Shown here piece by piece: positions 26,133 to 36,403 of a stretch of DNA of 64,000 nucleotides. Within the stretch, counting starts at the first letter, position 1. Every line of letters begins with the position of its first letter. Where the stretch lies: the NCBI GenBank assembly GCA_900540955.1, contig UQIF01000006.1, positions 18,522-82,521 on the forward strand, given 5' to 3'. Below the pieces are notes generated by a model. The model was not told the DNA's origin and searched no databases. It saw nothing but the letters and a program-made list of their open reading frames with translations. This DNA is from an uncultured Olsenella sp. Lineage in GTDB: Bacteria > Actinomycetota > Coriobacteriia > Coriobacteriales > Atopobiaceae. The position numbers and the translations under genes are program-made.

Positions 26133-26183
26133 TCTATACTTGGTTCAAATAAATCGCAGCTAGAAGCATTGGAGGACGATATC

Positions 26184-27395
26184 GTGAATATCGGAAGGCC
26201 ATTTGGCAGGGCCCCGCGCGAGAAGAGCTCGAAGCTCTATGAGGACCGTGTAGTCAATGCCGACAAGCTTCCCGTCGAAAAGCCCGGCTATGGGGCTTTC
26301 GGGTCGCTCGCAGGCTTTGTCGCCTGCCTCATCGCCGCAGGCGTGTTCTGTATCGTCTCGGGTCCCGAGCACTTGTTTGTGGGCATAGGTCTTATTGTCT
26401 TCGGCGTGCTTCCCGCTGCTGCCATCGTGCTTCAGGGCGTTAACCTTGGTAAGCAGATTGCTGCGGGCGAGGTCTCGCTTGTCCCGAAGGTCGCTCCGGA
26501 GGCCTTCGGCTCCGAGGCGGACAGGTTCTGGCAAATCCAAGGTAAGGAACTCACCCGCGCGGAGTTCGACGACGCGTCGGCGAAGCGCGAAGCCGAGTTG
26601 GCGGCGGCCCGTGAATGGTTCGAGATCGTACGCCCTTCTTTCGAGGCGGTGGACATGCTGGCTTCCGACGGGTGTCGGCTGGTAGGCCATGAGCTCGCTA
26701 TTGCCGCCCCGTCGCATAACTGGCTTGTGTACGCGCCGGGCTTTGGTGGCACCTGGAAGAGCGGTCTTGCGATTGCCCACAGGTTCGCCCAAGCCGGCTA
26801 TAACCTGCTGCTCGTGGACATGCGTGCACAGGGGGAGAGCGGGGGAGTGCTGACGGGTTACGGCCATGCCGAGCGTCGTGACCTGGTGGAGTGGTGCCGT
26901 CTGGTAGTCGAGCGCGACGCCGATGCGCGAATCGTTCTTCTTGGTGAGTCCATGGGCGCCTCCGCCGCTGTGGAGGCGGCAGCGGAGCGCGACATGCCCT
27001 CACAGGTCAAAGCCGTTGTCAGCGACTCAGCCTATGCGGACCTTTGGAACGAGGCCATCTATATGCTGAGCCGCGGAGTCAATGGCAAGTCGATCTCGCC
27101 CCATCCGGTGCTCGACATCGCCCGCGTTGTCTTCAGGGGGAATAAGTGCGGATTCGACCTTGCGGACGCAAATGCGGAGCAGGCGGCCAAGGGCGCCAAA
27201 GTTCCACTGCTCATCGTTCACGGCAGCGACGATTTTATGGTTCCTCCCTACAGCGCCCGACGCCTAGCGGAGGCGGCTGCGAGCGAACATGAGCTCCTCA
27301 AGGTTGAGGGTGCCGGGCACTGCTGCGCCAGTTTGGTGGATCCGGAGGCGTATTTCTCCGTGGTTCTCGGATTCGCTCAGAAACACCTTGCCTAG
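26184..27395 (+). CDS. Membrane-anchored alpha/beta hydrolase
   Basis: A 403-residue protein. Two hydrophobic segments, AFGSLAGFVACLIAAGVFCIV and LFVGIGLIVFGVLPAAAIVL, lie near residues 37-85. A cytosolic hydrolase domain follows with oxyanion strand WLVYAPGFGGTW, nucleophile Ser in LLGESMGAS, Asp in HGSDDFMVPP and His in EGAGHCCAS. Such proteins are esterases or peptidases of unknown substrate. The GTG at 26184 follows GGAGGACGATATC; frames opening earlier lie inside the terminator. It converges on the XRE gene, their stop codons overlapping. Confidence 0.85.
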   Translation: MNIGRPFGRAPREKSSKLYEDRVVNADKLPVEKPGYGAFGSLAGFVACLIAAGVFCIVSGPEHLFVGIGLIVFGVLPAAAIVLQGVNLGKQIAAGEVSLVPKVAPEAFGSEADRFWQIQGKELTRAEFDDASAKREAELAAAREWFEIVRPSFEAVDMLASDGCRLVGHELAIAAPSHNWLVYAPGFGGTWKSGLAIAHRFAQAGYNLLLVDMRAQGESGGVLTGYGHAERRDLVEWCRLVVERDADARIVLLGESMGASAAVEAAAERDMPSQVKAVVSDSAYADLWNEAIYMLSRGVNGKSISPHPVLDIARVVFRGNKCGFDLADANAEQAAKGAKVPLLIVHGSDDFMVPPYSARRLAEAAASEHELLKVEGAGHCCASLVDPEAYFSVVLGFAQKHLA

Positions 27396-27988
27396 AGGAA
27401 CAGCGCGGACAACAGTTCAAAGACGGCAAAACCGGCTGCTCCGGCGATGAGGAACTTGATAGTTCCCGAAAGGCCGCGACGCTCGGGCTTGGGCACCTCG
27501 GTGTCGGGCCCGGGCGTCTTTCCGTCCATGAAATCGCTGATTTCTCTAAAGGTCTGAAGGTCATGGTCGTGCTTGATTCTCTCTGTCTTTGCGACGCAGT
27601 AGGCCAGGGCTATGCAAGCGATGACGGCGATGAGCATAGTCGGGATTTGCTGCCCGAGCGACCAGCCATGCTTGCCTTGCCAGGTCGTCGCAAAGATAGC
27701 TATCGTCGCGGCCACAACGGTCAGGGTGATCCCCACGCCATAGCTGTTCAAGGTCTTTACGTCTTGCTCGAGTCGTTCCTTCATGCGCGTCACATCCCCT
27801 TTGACCAGATCGTCGATTGAGATGCCAAAGGTTTGGGAGAGGAGCATCAGGCTCTGGACGTCAGGATAGGTCTTGTTGTTTTCCCAGCTGCTGATGGTCT
27901 GACGAGAGACGTAGACTTTCTGGGCGAGCTCGTCTTGGGTGAGCCCGAGCCGTGCGCGACCCGCTTTAATCTGCTCTGCGATTTCCAT
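27392..27988 (-). CDS. XRE-family regulator with membrane segments
   Basis: A 198-residue protein. Residues 1-65 are a Cro/CI-type helix-turn-helix (IKAGRARLGLTQDELAQKVYVSRQTISSWEN). They are followed by hydrophobic segments at about 84-101 and 112-130, and a third at the C-terminus (FLIAGAAGFAVFELLSALFL). Such membrane-tethered regulators often respond to envelope state. The ATG at 27988 is preceded by AAGGAGGGATAC; the longer frame to 28108 is not supported. Its stop overlaps that of the hydrolase in a shared CTAG. Confidence 0.88.
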   Translation of the reverse strand: MEIAEQIKAGRARLGLTQDELAQKVYVSRQTISSWENNKTYPDVQSLMLLSQTFGISIDDLVKGDVTRMKERLEQDVKTLNSYGVGITLTVVAATIAIFATTWQGKHGWSLGQQIPTMLIAVIACIALAYCVAKTERIKHDHDLQTFREISDFMDGKTPGPDTEVPKPERRGLSGTIKFLIAGAAGFAVFELLSALFL

Positions 27989-28298
27989 GTATCCCTCCTT
28001 GGCAAGGCCATCGTCTCCCAGGGGAGCGATTTTTGCCATCAAAAGTGCTTGACGCGATCTTGACCTGCGTGTTCGCGCGAATAATGGGGTCCAAACACCA
28101 AAGAGCATTTTGTCGCTTCTTGCTCGTCGTGCTAAGAAACCGGCATCACTGGGTTCACATAGGGCTTCTAGCTAAGAAACGAGGGCCTCTGGGCAATGCG
28201 ATCGCCCAGAGGCCCTCGTTTCTTAGCGTTTCTTGGCAAGAAGTGCTTTGCGGTGCCCAGAGGTCGGGGTTTCTTTGCAGCGCCCTTCTTGGTTGGCG
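27989..28298. other. Gene-free spacer with a 24-bp perfect hairpin
   Basis: 310 bases between the pknB end and the XRE start, both on the minus strand. Bases 28171-28194 (starting GCTAAGAAACGAGGGCCTCT) are repeated exactly inverted at 28204-28227 around a 9-base loop. The stem is likely the terminator of the six-gene envelope operon, although a clear T run is missing. The XRE promoter should lie between 27989 and 28110, where I see no certain boxes. Confidence 0.6.
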
Positions 28299-30299
28299 CT
28301 ACTGCCCGTTTGCCTCGTCGCCGCCATTGCCGCCGGCGTTACCGCCATTGTTGGTGCCGGCGCCGGCGCCGTTGCCTCCGGTGGCGTCCCCGGTGCTTTG
28401 GGTCTTGGTGGTGAGGACAATCGTGGTGCCCTTCTCGGCCTTGCTGGTCACGGACTGGTACGTGACGGTGCCGCTGGCGCTGCAGCCGTCGGCGAGCGTC
28501 ACGTTGAATCCGGCGCTCGCGAGCTCATAGCGAGCGTCGCTGTAGGACTCGCCCACGACGTAGGGAACATCAACGCGCTTGTCGGAGGGGCCGGAGGATA
28601 CCGTGACGGTGATGGTCTGGTTCGCGGCGGTCTTGGTGCCGGCGCTCGGGTCGGTGCGCACCACAAGTCCGCTGGCCACGGTGTCGGAGTTGTCGTAGAC
28701 GACGCTGACGTTGGTGAAGCCGGCTGACTTGAGGGCGCTCTTCGCGTTGTTCTCAGAGTATCCGGAGACGTTGGGGACCTCGACCTCGTTGGGGCCGGAG
28801 GAGAGGTAGTAGGTGATGGTGTCGCCGGCCTTGGCGCTCGTGCCGGCATTCGGGGACTGGCGGCAAACGTGGCCGACCTCGACGTCGTCGCTAGGTTCAG
28901 AGTTGCCGCTCTTGCCCGTAAGCTTGTACTTGGCGAGCTCGGCCTCCGCCTCCTCGGGCGTCATGTTGGAGAGGTCGGGGACCGTCACCTGTGCCGCGGG
29001 CTCGGGGCCTTTGGACACGGTGAAGTTGATGACGGTGCCCTCGGGGAACTCGCGTCCTTGGTTGGGGTTCTGGTCGACGACATAGCCCTTCTCGACGTTG
29101 GAGTCGTACTGCTCGGAGAACTTGTACTGGAAGTGGCCGTCCTTCTCGATGGCCTCGATGGCCTGGTCCTTGGTGAGCCCGCTCAAGTTGGGGACGGGGT
29201 AGTTCTTGGTGCCCGAGTTGAGGAGCGCCATCACGACCGCGCCGATGACGGCAAGAAGGGCAATCGCGGCAAAGATGCCGAGTTTCTTGTTCCTGCTGTG
29301 TTTGCGCTCGCGCTCAGCCTCCTGCTCGGCTGCCTGCTCGGTGGCCGTCTGGGGGCGGTAGCGGTTGTCGCGCTGGATGTGCGGGCTGACGGCGGTCGCG
29401 CCCTCGCCGGGCTCGAGCTTGTTCGTCACGCCGGCTGCGATAGGGGAGGTCATGGCGGCAGTGGCGCCGGCCACGGCCGAGAGACGTCCGGCGAGGTAGT
29501 CGCGCAGCGCGCGGTTGAGCTCGTCGGCCGTCTGGAAGCGGGCCGCCGGGTCCTTCTGCATGCACTTGAGGATGATGGCCTCAAGCGACGGGTCTACGTT
29601 GGGGTTGAGCTGCGAGGGCGGCATGGGCTGCTCGTTGACCTGCTTGAGCGCGACCGAGATGGCGTCGTCGCCCTTGAAGGGGACCTGGCCGGTGGCCGAC
29701 TCGTACATAACGATGCCCAGGGAGTAGATATCGGTGGTGGGGCCGAGCTCCTTGCCCTGCGTCTGCTCGGGGCTGACGTAGTGGGCGGTGCCCAGGACGG
29801 AGTTGTCCTGGGTAAGGTGGCTGTTCTTTGCGCGGGCGATGCCGAAGTCCATCACCTTGATGTTGCCGTCGGGCTGCACCATGATGTTCTGCGGCTTGAT
29901 GTCGCGGTGGATGATATCGTGCTTGTGCGCGACGCTGAGCGCCTGGGCGATCTGGCTGCCGATCTGCGCGACCTTTTTGCAGTCGAGGGCGCCGTGCTTG
30001 CGAATGCCGCTCTTGAGGTCGGTGCCGCGTAGGTACTCCATGACGATGAAATACGTGTCGCCGTCCTTGCCCCAGTCGTAGACGCTCACGATGTAGGGGC
30101 TTTGGAGCGCGGCGGCGGCCTGCGCCTCCTGCTTGAAGCGCGCGGCGAACGAGGGGTCCGTCGCGTACTGCGGCAGCATCGTCTTTATGGCGACGGTGCG
30201 GCCGAGGACGTCGTCGCGACCGCGGAACACCGTGGCCATGCCGCCCGTGCCGATCCTGTCCTGAACCTGGTACCTGCCGCCGAGAACCTTACCTGGCAT
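28299..30299 (-). CDS. pknB: PASTA-domain Ser/Thr protein kinase (PknB/Stk1)
   Basis: A 666-residue membrane kinase that senses peptidoglycan fragments and controls cell-wall synthesis. The kinase domain (about 10-268) has the Gly loop GTGGMATVF, catalytic Lys39, HRDIKPQN (131-138), DFG (151-153) and SPEQ. The membrane helix is at 341-361, followed by four PASTA repeats outside (about 365-431, 438-503, 506-571, 576-632) and a Gly/Asn-rich tail (NGAGAGTNNGGNAGGNGG). It is last in the operon with FhaA, FhaB, PP2C and the SEDS-PBP protein, as in mycobacteria. Confidence 0.96.
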   Translation of the reverse strand: MPGKVLGGRYQVQDRIGTGGMATVFRGRDDVLGRTVAIKTMLPQYATDPSFAARFKQEAQAAAALQSPYIVSVYDWGKDGDTYFIVMEYLRGTDLKSGIRKHGALDCKKVAQIGSQIAQALSVAHKHDIIHRDIKPQNIMVQPDGNIKVMDFGIARAKNSHLTQDNSVLGTAHYVSPEQTQGKELGPTTDIYSLGIVMYESATGQVPFKGDDAISVALKQVNEQPMPPSQLNPNVDPSLEAIILKCMQKDPAARFQTADELNRALRDYLAGRLSAVAGATAAMTSPIAAGVTNKLEPGEGATAVSPHIQRDNRYRPQTATEQAAEQEAERERKHSRNKKLGIFAAIALLAVIGAVVMALLNSGTKNYPVPNLSGLTKDQAIEAIEKDGHFQYKFSEQYDSNVEKGYVVDQNPNQGREFPEGTVINFTVSKGPEPAAQVTVPDLSNMTPEEAEAELAKYKLTGKSGNSEPSDDVEVGHVCRQSPNAGTSAKAGDTITYYLSSGPNEVEVPNVSGYSENNAKSALKSAGFTNVSVVYDNSDTVASGLVVRTDPSAGTKTAANQTITVTVSSGPSDKRVDVPYVVGESYSDARYELASAGFNVTLADGCSASGTVTYQSVTSKAEKGTTIVLTTKTQSTGDATGGNGAGAGTNNGGNAGGNGGDEANGQ

Positions 30300-30422
30300 C
30301 GTCTCTCCTATCCCGCTCGCGGAGCTGTCCGCGCATTGTCAACTTGGTTGTTGTGTTTATGGTTCGTCCGTTGGTGCGTTTGCTCTTCATCGTGCCCGCC
30401 CGGGCCGGTCGTTTAATCACCA

Positions 30423-33368
30423 TCAGGCACCAGCCCCCGCCGCCTGAATGCTCAGCGTCGCGGCCATGACCCTGCCCGCCAGCGCGGCGGCCAGGCCCTC
30501 GACTTCGGTGCCGTTGCCCTCGACGCAGACGGAGATCGCGAGCGTCGGGTTGTCGTACGGCGCGAAGCCGATGAAGAGCGAGTTGACGTTTCCGTCCTCG
30601 ACCTCGGCGGTGCCGGTCTTGCCGGCGACGCGCGTGCCGGAGACCTGGGCGCGCACGCCCGAGCCACTCTCGACGCAGGCGAGCATGGCTTCCTTGGTGC
30701 GCGCGGCGGCGTCGGCGCCGACTGCCTGGCCGAGGGATTTGGGGCTCGTGGTCGAGACGGTGGTGCCCTCTGCGGAGAGCACATGGTCGACCACGTAGGG
30801 GTTCATGGCGACGCCGCCGTTGGCGATGGCGCCGGCGATCACGGCGTTCTGCATTACCGTGACCTGCGGGCCTGCGGGGCTTTCGTGCTGGCCGACCGGC
30901 TGGCCGCAGGCCGCCCAGGCCGTCTCCCACTCCGTCATCTCGGAGGGCTTGGGCATGAGCGACGCGCGGCACGAGAAATCGATGCCGAGCTCGCGGCCAA
31001 AGCCGAAGGCGTTTGCGTAGCTCACGAGCTTATCGGCCCCGAGCTTGGTGCCCACCTGCGCAAATGCGGTGTTGGACGATACCGCGAGCGCGTCTTTGAG
31101 GCTTAAGGTGCCGTAGTCGTTGTTGCGGTAGTTGGTGATCTCTGCGCCGCCAATTTCGGTTGAGGCGGGAGCCTCGACCGAATCGTCGAGGGTGGCTGAG
31201 CCGGAATCGAGCGCTGCCGCGAGCGTGACCGCCTTGAAGGTGGAGCCTGGCGTGTAGAGCGCCTGCGTGGAGCGGTCGAGCATCTGCGACCCGTCGCCGC
31301 CCATGATGTCGCTCAGCTGGTCGTTGCTGTAGGTCGGCGCCGAGGCCTTGGCCAGGACGGCGCCGGTCTTGGGGTTGATGACCACGATGGACCCGTTGAA
31401 GCCGTCGAGCGCCGCCTCCGCCGCCTTCTGCATCTGCGAGTTGATGGTGAGGCTCACCGTGGATCCGGTGACCTGGATCCCCGCAAGCGAGTAGAGGGCG
31501 CTGTGCCAGTTGGAGTAGTCCGCGTGGCCCGTCAGGGTCTCGTTCATGGTGGACTCGATGCCTGCGCTGCCGTACTGGGTGGAGATGTAGCCCACGGTGT
31601 GCGACGCGAGGGAACCCAGTGGATAGTTGCGCAGGTAGGTGCCATCGGCCTGCTGGATGCTCTCGGCAAGCGTGACGCCGTCGCTCGTGACGATGGCGCC
31701 GCGCTGGACGTAGGCGGTCTTGGCGATGGTGTGGTTGTTGCTGGGCAGCGACTGGATGCGCCCGGCATCGATCTGCTGCACGTAGGTGAGGTTGGCGATG
31801 AGCACGGCAAAGAGGAGCGAGAATACGCTCACCAAGGCGGTGAGGCGCTTGCCGAGCGCCACGCGCCCGAGGACGCCCGACTCGGCGGACTGCACCTTGA
31901 AGCTGCCGCGCGCGTGGCTGCCGCGCACAACGCCTTCTGCCGAATGGGCACCGGCTGCAGCGAGGCCGGCGATGCTGGAGGTGCCAAGAAGCGCGCTGCC
32001 CTCGTCGCTGGCCGCGGCGAGCTCGGCCCCGTGACCTGTGCCGTCGTCGCCGGCGCGCAAAAGCAGGCCGATGACGATGAAGCTGGCCAGAAGCGAGGTG
32101 CCGCCCTGGCTCATGAAGGGCAGCGTCACGCCCGTGAGCGGCATGAGCTTGGTCACGCCGGCCACAATGAGGAAGGCCTGGAACGCCAGCGCGCTCGTGA
32201 GGCCCACCGCGGCGAATGCCGCCGAGTCGGACTTGGCGCGCGCCGCGGTCGCGAAGCCGCGCACGCAAAGCAGCAGGAACAAGATGAGCACCGCCGCGCC
32301 GCCCAGAAGGCCGCTCTCCTCGGCGATGGCGCTGAAGATGAAGTCGGACTCGACGACGGGGATGAGCGTCGGCAGGCCCTTGCCGATGCCCGAGCCGATG
32401 AGGCCGCCGTCGGCAAGCGAGTAGAGCGACTGGACGATCTGGTAGCCGCCGCCCTGCGCGTCGGCCCACGGATCGAGCCAGATGTTCACGCGGGTGCGCA
32501 CGTGGCTGAAGGCGTAGTAGCAGAACACCGCGCCCACCGCGAGCAGCAAGAACGACACGACGACGTAGCTCACGCGGCCGGTGGACACATAGAGCATGAT
32601 CACAAAGAAGACGAAGAAGAGAAGCGCGCTGCCCAGGTCGCGCTCGAACACGACGAGCAGCAGGCTGATGCCCCACATGACGAGCAGCGGCAGCAGCATG
32701 CGCAGGCGCGGGACCGAGAAGGGCCCGAAGCGACGCATGGAGATCGAGAGCGCCTCGCGGTTGGACGCGAGGTAGAAGGCGAGGAACAAGACGATGAGGA
32801 TCTTTGCGAACTCGCCGGGCTGGAAGCCGAAGCCGCCGATGTAGACCCAGAGCTTGGAGCCGCCCTTCTCGGTGCCGATGAACATCGGCAGCAGCAGCAG
32901 CAGGACGCCTGCGAGGCCCAAGGTGTACTTGTAGCGCGCGAGGCTCTCGAAGTCCCTCGCGAAGGCGAGGACCGCCACCATGGCGCCGACCGAGATGAAG
33001 AGCCAGATGACCTGGTTGATGGCCAGAGCCGGCGCCAGGCGCGTGAGGTAGGTTATGCCGATGCCCGACAGAAGAAAGACGATGGGCAGGATGGCCGGGT
33101 CGGCCGCGGGGGCGAGCCTTCTGATGGCGAGGTGCGCCAGGCCAAAGGCGCCAAAGAGCCCCAGCGGGACGCCGAGGTTCTCGAGGCCGAGCTCGTTGCC
33201 GGAGGTGAGCACGTACATGGAATAGAGCAAAAGGACCGGGATGGCCGCGAGGATGAGCAGGAACAGCTCGCTGTGCCTGCGGTGGAAGCCGCGCCCCTCC
33301 TCGAGAGCCTGGGCGGCGAAGCGGCTGCTCTCCTCGGCGCGGGTCATTGTTCTGTGCTTGCGGCGCAT
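30423..33368 (-). CDS. Fused SEDS glycosyltransferase and class B penicillin-binding protein
   Basis: A 981-residue single chain carrying both peptidoglycan activities. Residues about 35-440 are a SEDS (RodA/FtsW) polytopic polymerase, with FQPGEFAKI (182-190), ERDLGSALL with the essential Asp244, and the family end block [16 protein letters not shown] (410-425). An Ala/Ser-rich linker (440-505) leads to a further membrane helix (508-530). A class B PBP follows, with nucleophile Ser709 in PGSTFK, SSN at 764-766 and KTGT at 917-920. All catalytic motifs are intact. In mycobacteria rodA and pbpA are separate neighbouring genes in this place. The start ATG lies 1 base from the phosphatase stop; ATG 33347 is an alternative. 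Confidence 0.95.
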   Translation of the reverse strand: MRRKHRTMTRAEESSRFAAQALEEGRGFHRRHSELFLLILAAIPVLLLYSMYVLTSGNELGLENLGVPLGLFGAFGLAHLAIRRLAPAADPAILPIVFLLSGIGITYLTRLAPALAINQVIWLFISVGAMVAVLAFARDFESLARYKYTLGLAGVLLLLLPMFIGTEKGGSKLWVYIGGFGFQPGEFAKILIVLFLAFYLASNREALSISMRRFGPFSVPRLRMLLPLLVMWGISLLLVVFERDLGSALLFFVFFVIMLYVSTGRVSYVVVSFLLLAVGAVFCYYAFSHVRTRVNIWLDPWADAQGGGYQIVQSLYSLADGGLIGSGIGKGLPTLIPVVESDFIFSAIAEESGLLGGAAVLILFLLLCVRGFATAARAKSDSAAFAAVGLTSALAFQAFLIVAGVTKLMPLTGVTLPFMSQGGTSLLASFIVIGLLLRAGDDGTGHGAELAAASDEGSALLGTSSIAGLAAAGAHSAEGVVRGSHARGSFKVQSAESGVLGRVALGKRLTALVSVFSLLFAVLIANLTYVQQIDAGRIQSLPSNNHTIAKTAYVQRGAIVTSDGVTLAESIQQADGTYLRNYPLGSLASHTVGYISTQYGSAGIESTMNETLTGHADYSNWHSALYSLAGIQVTGSTVSLTINSQMQKAAEAALDGFNGSIVVINPKTGAVLAKASAPTYSNDQLSDIMGGDGSQMLDRSTQALYTPGSTFKAVTLAAALDSGSATLDDSVEAPASTEIGGAEITNYRNNDYGTLSLKDALAVSSNTAFAQVGTKLGADKLVSYANAFGFGRELGIDFSCRASLMPKPSEMTEWETAWAACGQPVGQHESPAGPQVTVMQNAVIAGAIANGGVAMNPYVVDHVLSAEGTTVSTTSPKSLGQAVGADAAARTKEAMLACVESGSGVRAQVSGTRVAGKTGTAEVEDGNVNSLFIGFAPYDNPTLAISVCVEGNGTEVEGLAAALAGRVMAATLSIQAAGAGA

Positions 33369-33369
33369 G

Positions 33370-34626
33370 CTATTCGCCTCCGTTCTCTGGCTTGGTGGGC
33401 GCGGTGTCGACGGGCGCTCCCGGGTCCCCCTCGGACTTCGCCTCGTCCGCCACGCTGGCCGCGGCGGTCTTGTCGGCGTCTATTTGGGCGCGGTAGGCGT
33501 CCAAGGTGTCGCGGCCTGCCTGCTCGTTGGCCACGCGGATGCCTTGCTCGAGCTGGTCTTGGACCGAGGCGGGCAGGTCGGCTACCGCCACGGCGCTCGT
33601 CTCGACGAGGTTGCCGAGGGGAATGCCCAAGACGCTCGCGTTGATGCCTTGGTAGATGCCCACGGTGTCGCCGTTGAGCGAGAGGTACCACTCGCCGCGG
33701 ACAAAGGCGAGGCACACAAGGACGGTGGCAAGAAGCACGCCAACGAGCGTCGCGGTGACGCCGATCGCGCGCTTGGTGAGCCTGCGCCGGCTCTTCTCGG
33801 CAGTGCCGTCGTCGACGACGTCGACCACCACGACCGTGACGTTGTCGAGGCCACCGGCGGTGAGCGCAGCGGCGACGAGGTTGTCGGCGGCCTGCTGCGG
33901 CGTGGCGCTCGAGACGGCGAGCGCCTCGATCTCGCTGTCGGCGACCATGGACGAAAGCCCGTCGGAGCATAAGATCACGCGGTCGCCGTTGCTCACCTCG
34001 AGCGAGAAATGGTCGGCGTACATGTCGGGATCCGAGCCAAGGGCGCGGGTGATGATGGAGCGGGAGGGGTGCGTGCGGGCCTCGTCGGCCGTGATCTGGC
34101 CGGAGTCCACGAGCTCCTCGACGTACGAGTGGTCATGCGTCACGCGCACAAGCGAGCCGTGGCGCAGCAGGTAGATGCGTGAATCGCCCACATGGGCGAT
34201 GGCCATCTTTCCTTCCTCGATGAGGCAGCACGACGCGGTGCACCCCATGCCGGGCTTGCCCACGCCCTGCTCGGCGCCGAGCAGGACGGCCGTGTTGGCG
34301 GCCTCCACGGCGACGCCCAGAAGGACGTCGTCGGCGCTTGCCGGGGCCTTCTCGGCGATGGTGCTGACGGCAATGGAGCTCGCGACCTCGCCGGCGGCGT
34401 GCCCGCCCATGCCGTCGCACACGGCAAACAGCGGTGCCTGCACGAGGAACGAGTCCTCGTTGTGCCCACGGACGAGGCCCACGTCGGAGCGCGATCCCCA
34501 TGCGAGGGTCGCGCTCGCGCCTTGGACGACGTCTGCGCCGGCGCGACCCTCCACGGCCATCTCGGCGCGACCGGGCGCGTTGGTGGGCTCCTGGGCGGAG
34601 GTGTTGTTCAGCTCCTCCGAGCTCAT
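33370..34626 (-). CDS. pstP: PP2C-family Ser/Thr phosphatase (PstP)
   Basis: A 418-residue phosphatase reversing the kinases of this cluster. The catalytic domain (about 40-275) holds the metal ligands: [30 protein letters not shown] and [12 protein letters not shown]. One membrane helix (about 290-310) is followed by an extracytoplasmic region of roughly 105 residues and a Pro/Glu-rich end. It overlaps FhaB by 4 bases (ATGA), so the two are translationally coupled. Regulation is presumably shared with the operon. Confidence 0.94.
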   Translation of the reverse strand: MSSEELNNTSAQEPTNAPGRAEMAVEGRAGADVVQGASATLAWGSRSDVGLVRGHNEDSFLVQAPLFAVCDGMGGHAAGEVASSIAVSTIAEKAPASADDVLLGVAVEAANTAVLLGAEQGVGKPGMGCTASCCLIEEGKMAIAHVGDSRIYLLRHGSLVRVTHDHSYVEELVDSGQITADEARTHPSRSIITRALGSDPDMYADHFSLEVSNGDRVILCSDGLSSMVADSEIEALAVSSATPQQAADNLVAAALTAGGLDNVTVVVVDVVDDGTAEKSRRRLTKRAIGVTATLVGVLLATVLVCLAFVRGEWYLSLNGDTVGIYQGINASVLGIPLGNLVETSAVAVADLPASVQDQLEQGIRVANEQAGRDTLDAYRAQIDADKTAAASVADEAKSEGDPGAPVDTAPTKPENGGE

Positions 34627-35036
34627 CCGCGGCTCACCCTCATGATCGTGTCGCCGATCTGCACCTCATCGGCGTCGCGCAGCGTGACCGCCTGCGTGAT
34701 GGGGTGCCCGTTGACGAGCGTTCCGTTGGTCGAGCCCATGTCCTCGAGGACGAGGGCGGGGCCCTGAAGGGTAAAGCGCGCGTGCGTCGACGAGACGTAG
34801 GGCTCATCGACGACGATGTCGGAGCTGGGCGAGCGCCCGATGGTGACGGGGCCGAGGATATCGACATGCAGGCCGCGCAGGCTGCGCGTGCCCTTCTCGA
34901 CGTCGACCGACCAGATCGCCGCGTCGCGGCGCTGGCCCCTGACGAGGCCCACGCCGGTGCGCATCACGGCAAAGAGGAAGAGGTACAGGACGACGACGAG
35001 GACGACGCGCCCAATAAAGAGGACGAGGTCGATCAT
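34623..35036 (-). CDS. FHA-domain membrane protein (FhaB type)
   Basis: A 137-residue protein with an N-terminal membrane helix (LVLFIGRVVLVVVLYLFLFAV, residues 4-24) and a phospho-threonine-binding FHA domain (about 60-135: VTIGRSPSSDIVV, SSTHARF, MGSTNGTLVNG). In mycobacteria the counterpart FhaB/FipA links kinase signalling to division and wall synthesis. It overlaps both neighbours by 4 bases. Confidence 0.93.
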   Translation of the reverse strand: MIDLVLFIGRVVLVVVLYLFLFAVMRTGVGLVRGQRRDAAIWSVDVEKGTRSLRGLHVDILGPVTIGRSPSSDIVVDEPYVSSTHARFTLQGPALVLEDMGSTNGTLVNGHPITQAVTLRDADEVQIGDTIMRVSRG

Positions 35037-36403
35037 TGGTTATTCTCCCGGAACTCGAGGTTCACGAGGCCCAAGGTAAGAAGGTCTCCGTCGCGCAGGA
35101 CGCACTCGTCGACGTCTACGTCGTTGACGAGCGTGCCGTTGGTGGAGCGCAGATCGACGATGTGCCACTCGCGGCCGTCGAAGCGCAGCTCGGCGTGGCG
35201 ACGGCTTACGTTGGGGTCACGCAGGACGATGCCGGCCTGGCTGCGCTCTCGGCCGATGATGGTCGAGGGGGCACTTCCGGTGAAGGTGCGGCCGGTCTGG
35301 CGATCGATGAGCAGGCAGGTTGCCGCGGGGGCGGCAGGCATCTGGGGCCCGCCGAGGCCCACGCCGTAGGGGTCGGGGTTGGAGAAGGGGTCGCTCGCGG
35401 CGGCGGCGACCTCTGCGGCGGCGCCCGCTTGGGCGGCAACGCTGGCTGCGACGCCGGCGCTGGAGCCAGCAGCGACGCCAGCGGCGACGTTGGCGGCCGC
35501 CGCGCTGCCCACGCCGCGGCGCAGGTCGACGAGCGGGCTCGCGGCGGGGCGGCGCTGGGTCATGGGCACGGGGATGGCGGCGTGCGCCGCCACGGGGTCG
35601 ACCAGGGGCGCCGCGGCCACCGGCATGGGGGTCGAGGAGGTCGAGGACGCCACGGGCATGGGGGCCGCGTCGGCGTAGTCGTAGCTCGAGGGGATCACGT
35701 CGAGCCCGGCGTCGGCAAAGCCGACCGGGGAGAGGTCGCCGACGGGCACCGACGAAACAGGGCGCTCGGAGAAGGCATCGGCGGCAGCCATGCCCGCGGC
35801 GACGTTGGCGGCGCCGTTGGGAGCCTGGGCGCCCGCGGGGGCGGCGTTCGCTTGGAGCGCGAAGGCGGGCTCAGCCACCGGCGCGGGGGCCTGCGGCTGC
35901 GGCGCCGGTTGGGCCTGGGCGGGCATCGGCGCGGCGCCCGGGTGAGCCTGGGCGCGGGGGCGCTTCGCGGCGCCGCCCACGCTGGAGTTCGCCCCCAGGA
36001 AGGCCATCTCCTCGGCGCGCAGGTCGGCGAGGGTGCGGGCGTCGACGTTCTCCGCAAAGACGGCGAACTTGCCGCTCTTGAGCGTGGGGTCGACCATAAA
36101 GCGGACCAGCGGCTCGCCCACGAACGCATAGCCCTTCTTTTCGGCCTCGGCTGCAACGTAGGCGGCCGTCTCGAAGGTGATCTTCTGGTAAAGCGGCCTC
36201 ATGAGCGAGTCGTCGGAAGACGAGACGAGCACGGTGTACAGGGCGGGCGCGGTATCCACGCCGTCGATCTCGAACGTCTCGTTCTCCATCTCGCGGGCCG
36301 CACGCTTGGCCAGCTTCTTGAACGAGAAGGGCTCGGTATAGCCCTGCGGCGCCTCGCCGAAAATGGAGCCGATGCGGCCCTCGAACTCATTAAGGAAGCT
36401 CAT
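35033..36403 (-). CDS. FHA-domain protein with DUF3662 N-terminus (FhaA)
   Basis: A 456-residue cytosolic scaffold. Residues 1-130 form the DUF3662 domain (MSFLNEFEGRIGSIFGE, RAAREMENE, YTVLVSSSDD). Residues about 140-365 are Ala/Pro-rich and probably disordered. The C-terminal FHA domain (about 370-450) has TIIGRERSQAGIVL, VSRRHAEL and LRSTNGTLVNDV, which reads phospho-threonines made by the kinases. In mycobacteria FhaA binds the pseudokinase MviN. It overlaps the upstream kinase gene by 14 bases. Confidence 0.94.
   Translation of the reverse strand: MSFLNEFEGRIGSIFGEAPQGYTEPFSFKKLAKRAAREMENETFEIDGVDTAPALYTVLVSSSDDSLMRPLYQKITFETAAYVAAEAEKKGYAFVGEPLVRFMVDPTLKSGKFAVFAENVDARTLADLRAEEMAFLGANSSVGGAAKRPRAQAHPGAAPMPAQAQPAPQPQAPAPVAEPAFALQANAAPAGAQAPNGAANVAAGMAAADAFSERPVSSVPVGDLSPVGFADAGLDVIPSSYDYADAAPMPVASSTSSTPMPVAAAPLVDPVAAHAAIPVPMTQRRPAASPLVDLRRGVGSAAAANVAAGVAAGSSAGVAASVAAQAGAAAEVAAAASDPFSNPDPYGVGLGGPQMPAAPAATCLLIDRQTGRTFTGSAPSTIIGRERSQAGIVLRDPNVSRRHAELRFDGREWHIVDLRSTNGTLVNDVDVDECVLRDGDLLTLGLVNLEFRENNQ

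Noticed and set aside
31503..33644. 713-residue open frame on the plus strand
   Set aside because: It is antisense to the SEDS-PBP fusion; its composition is low-complexity Ala/Glu/Arg, typical of a shadow frame.
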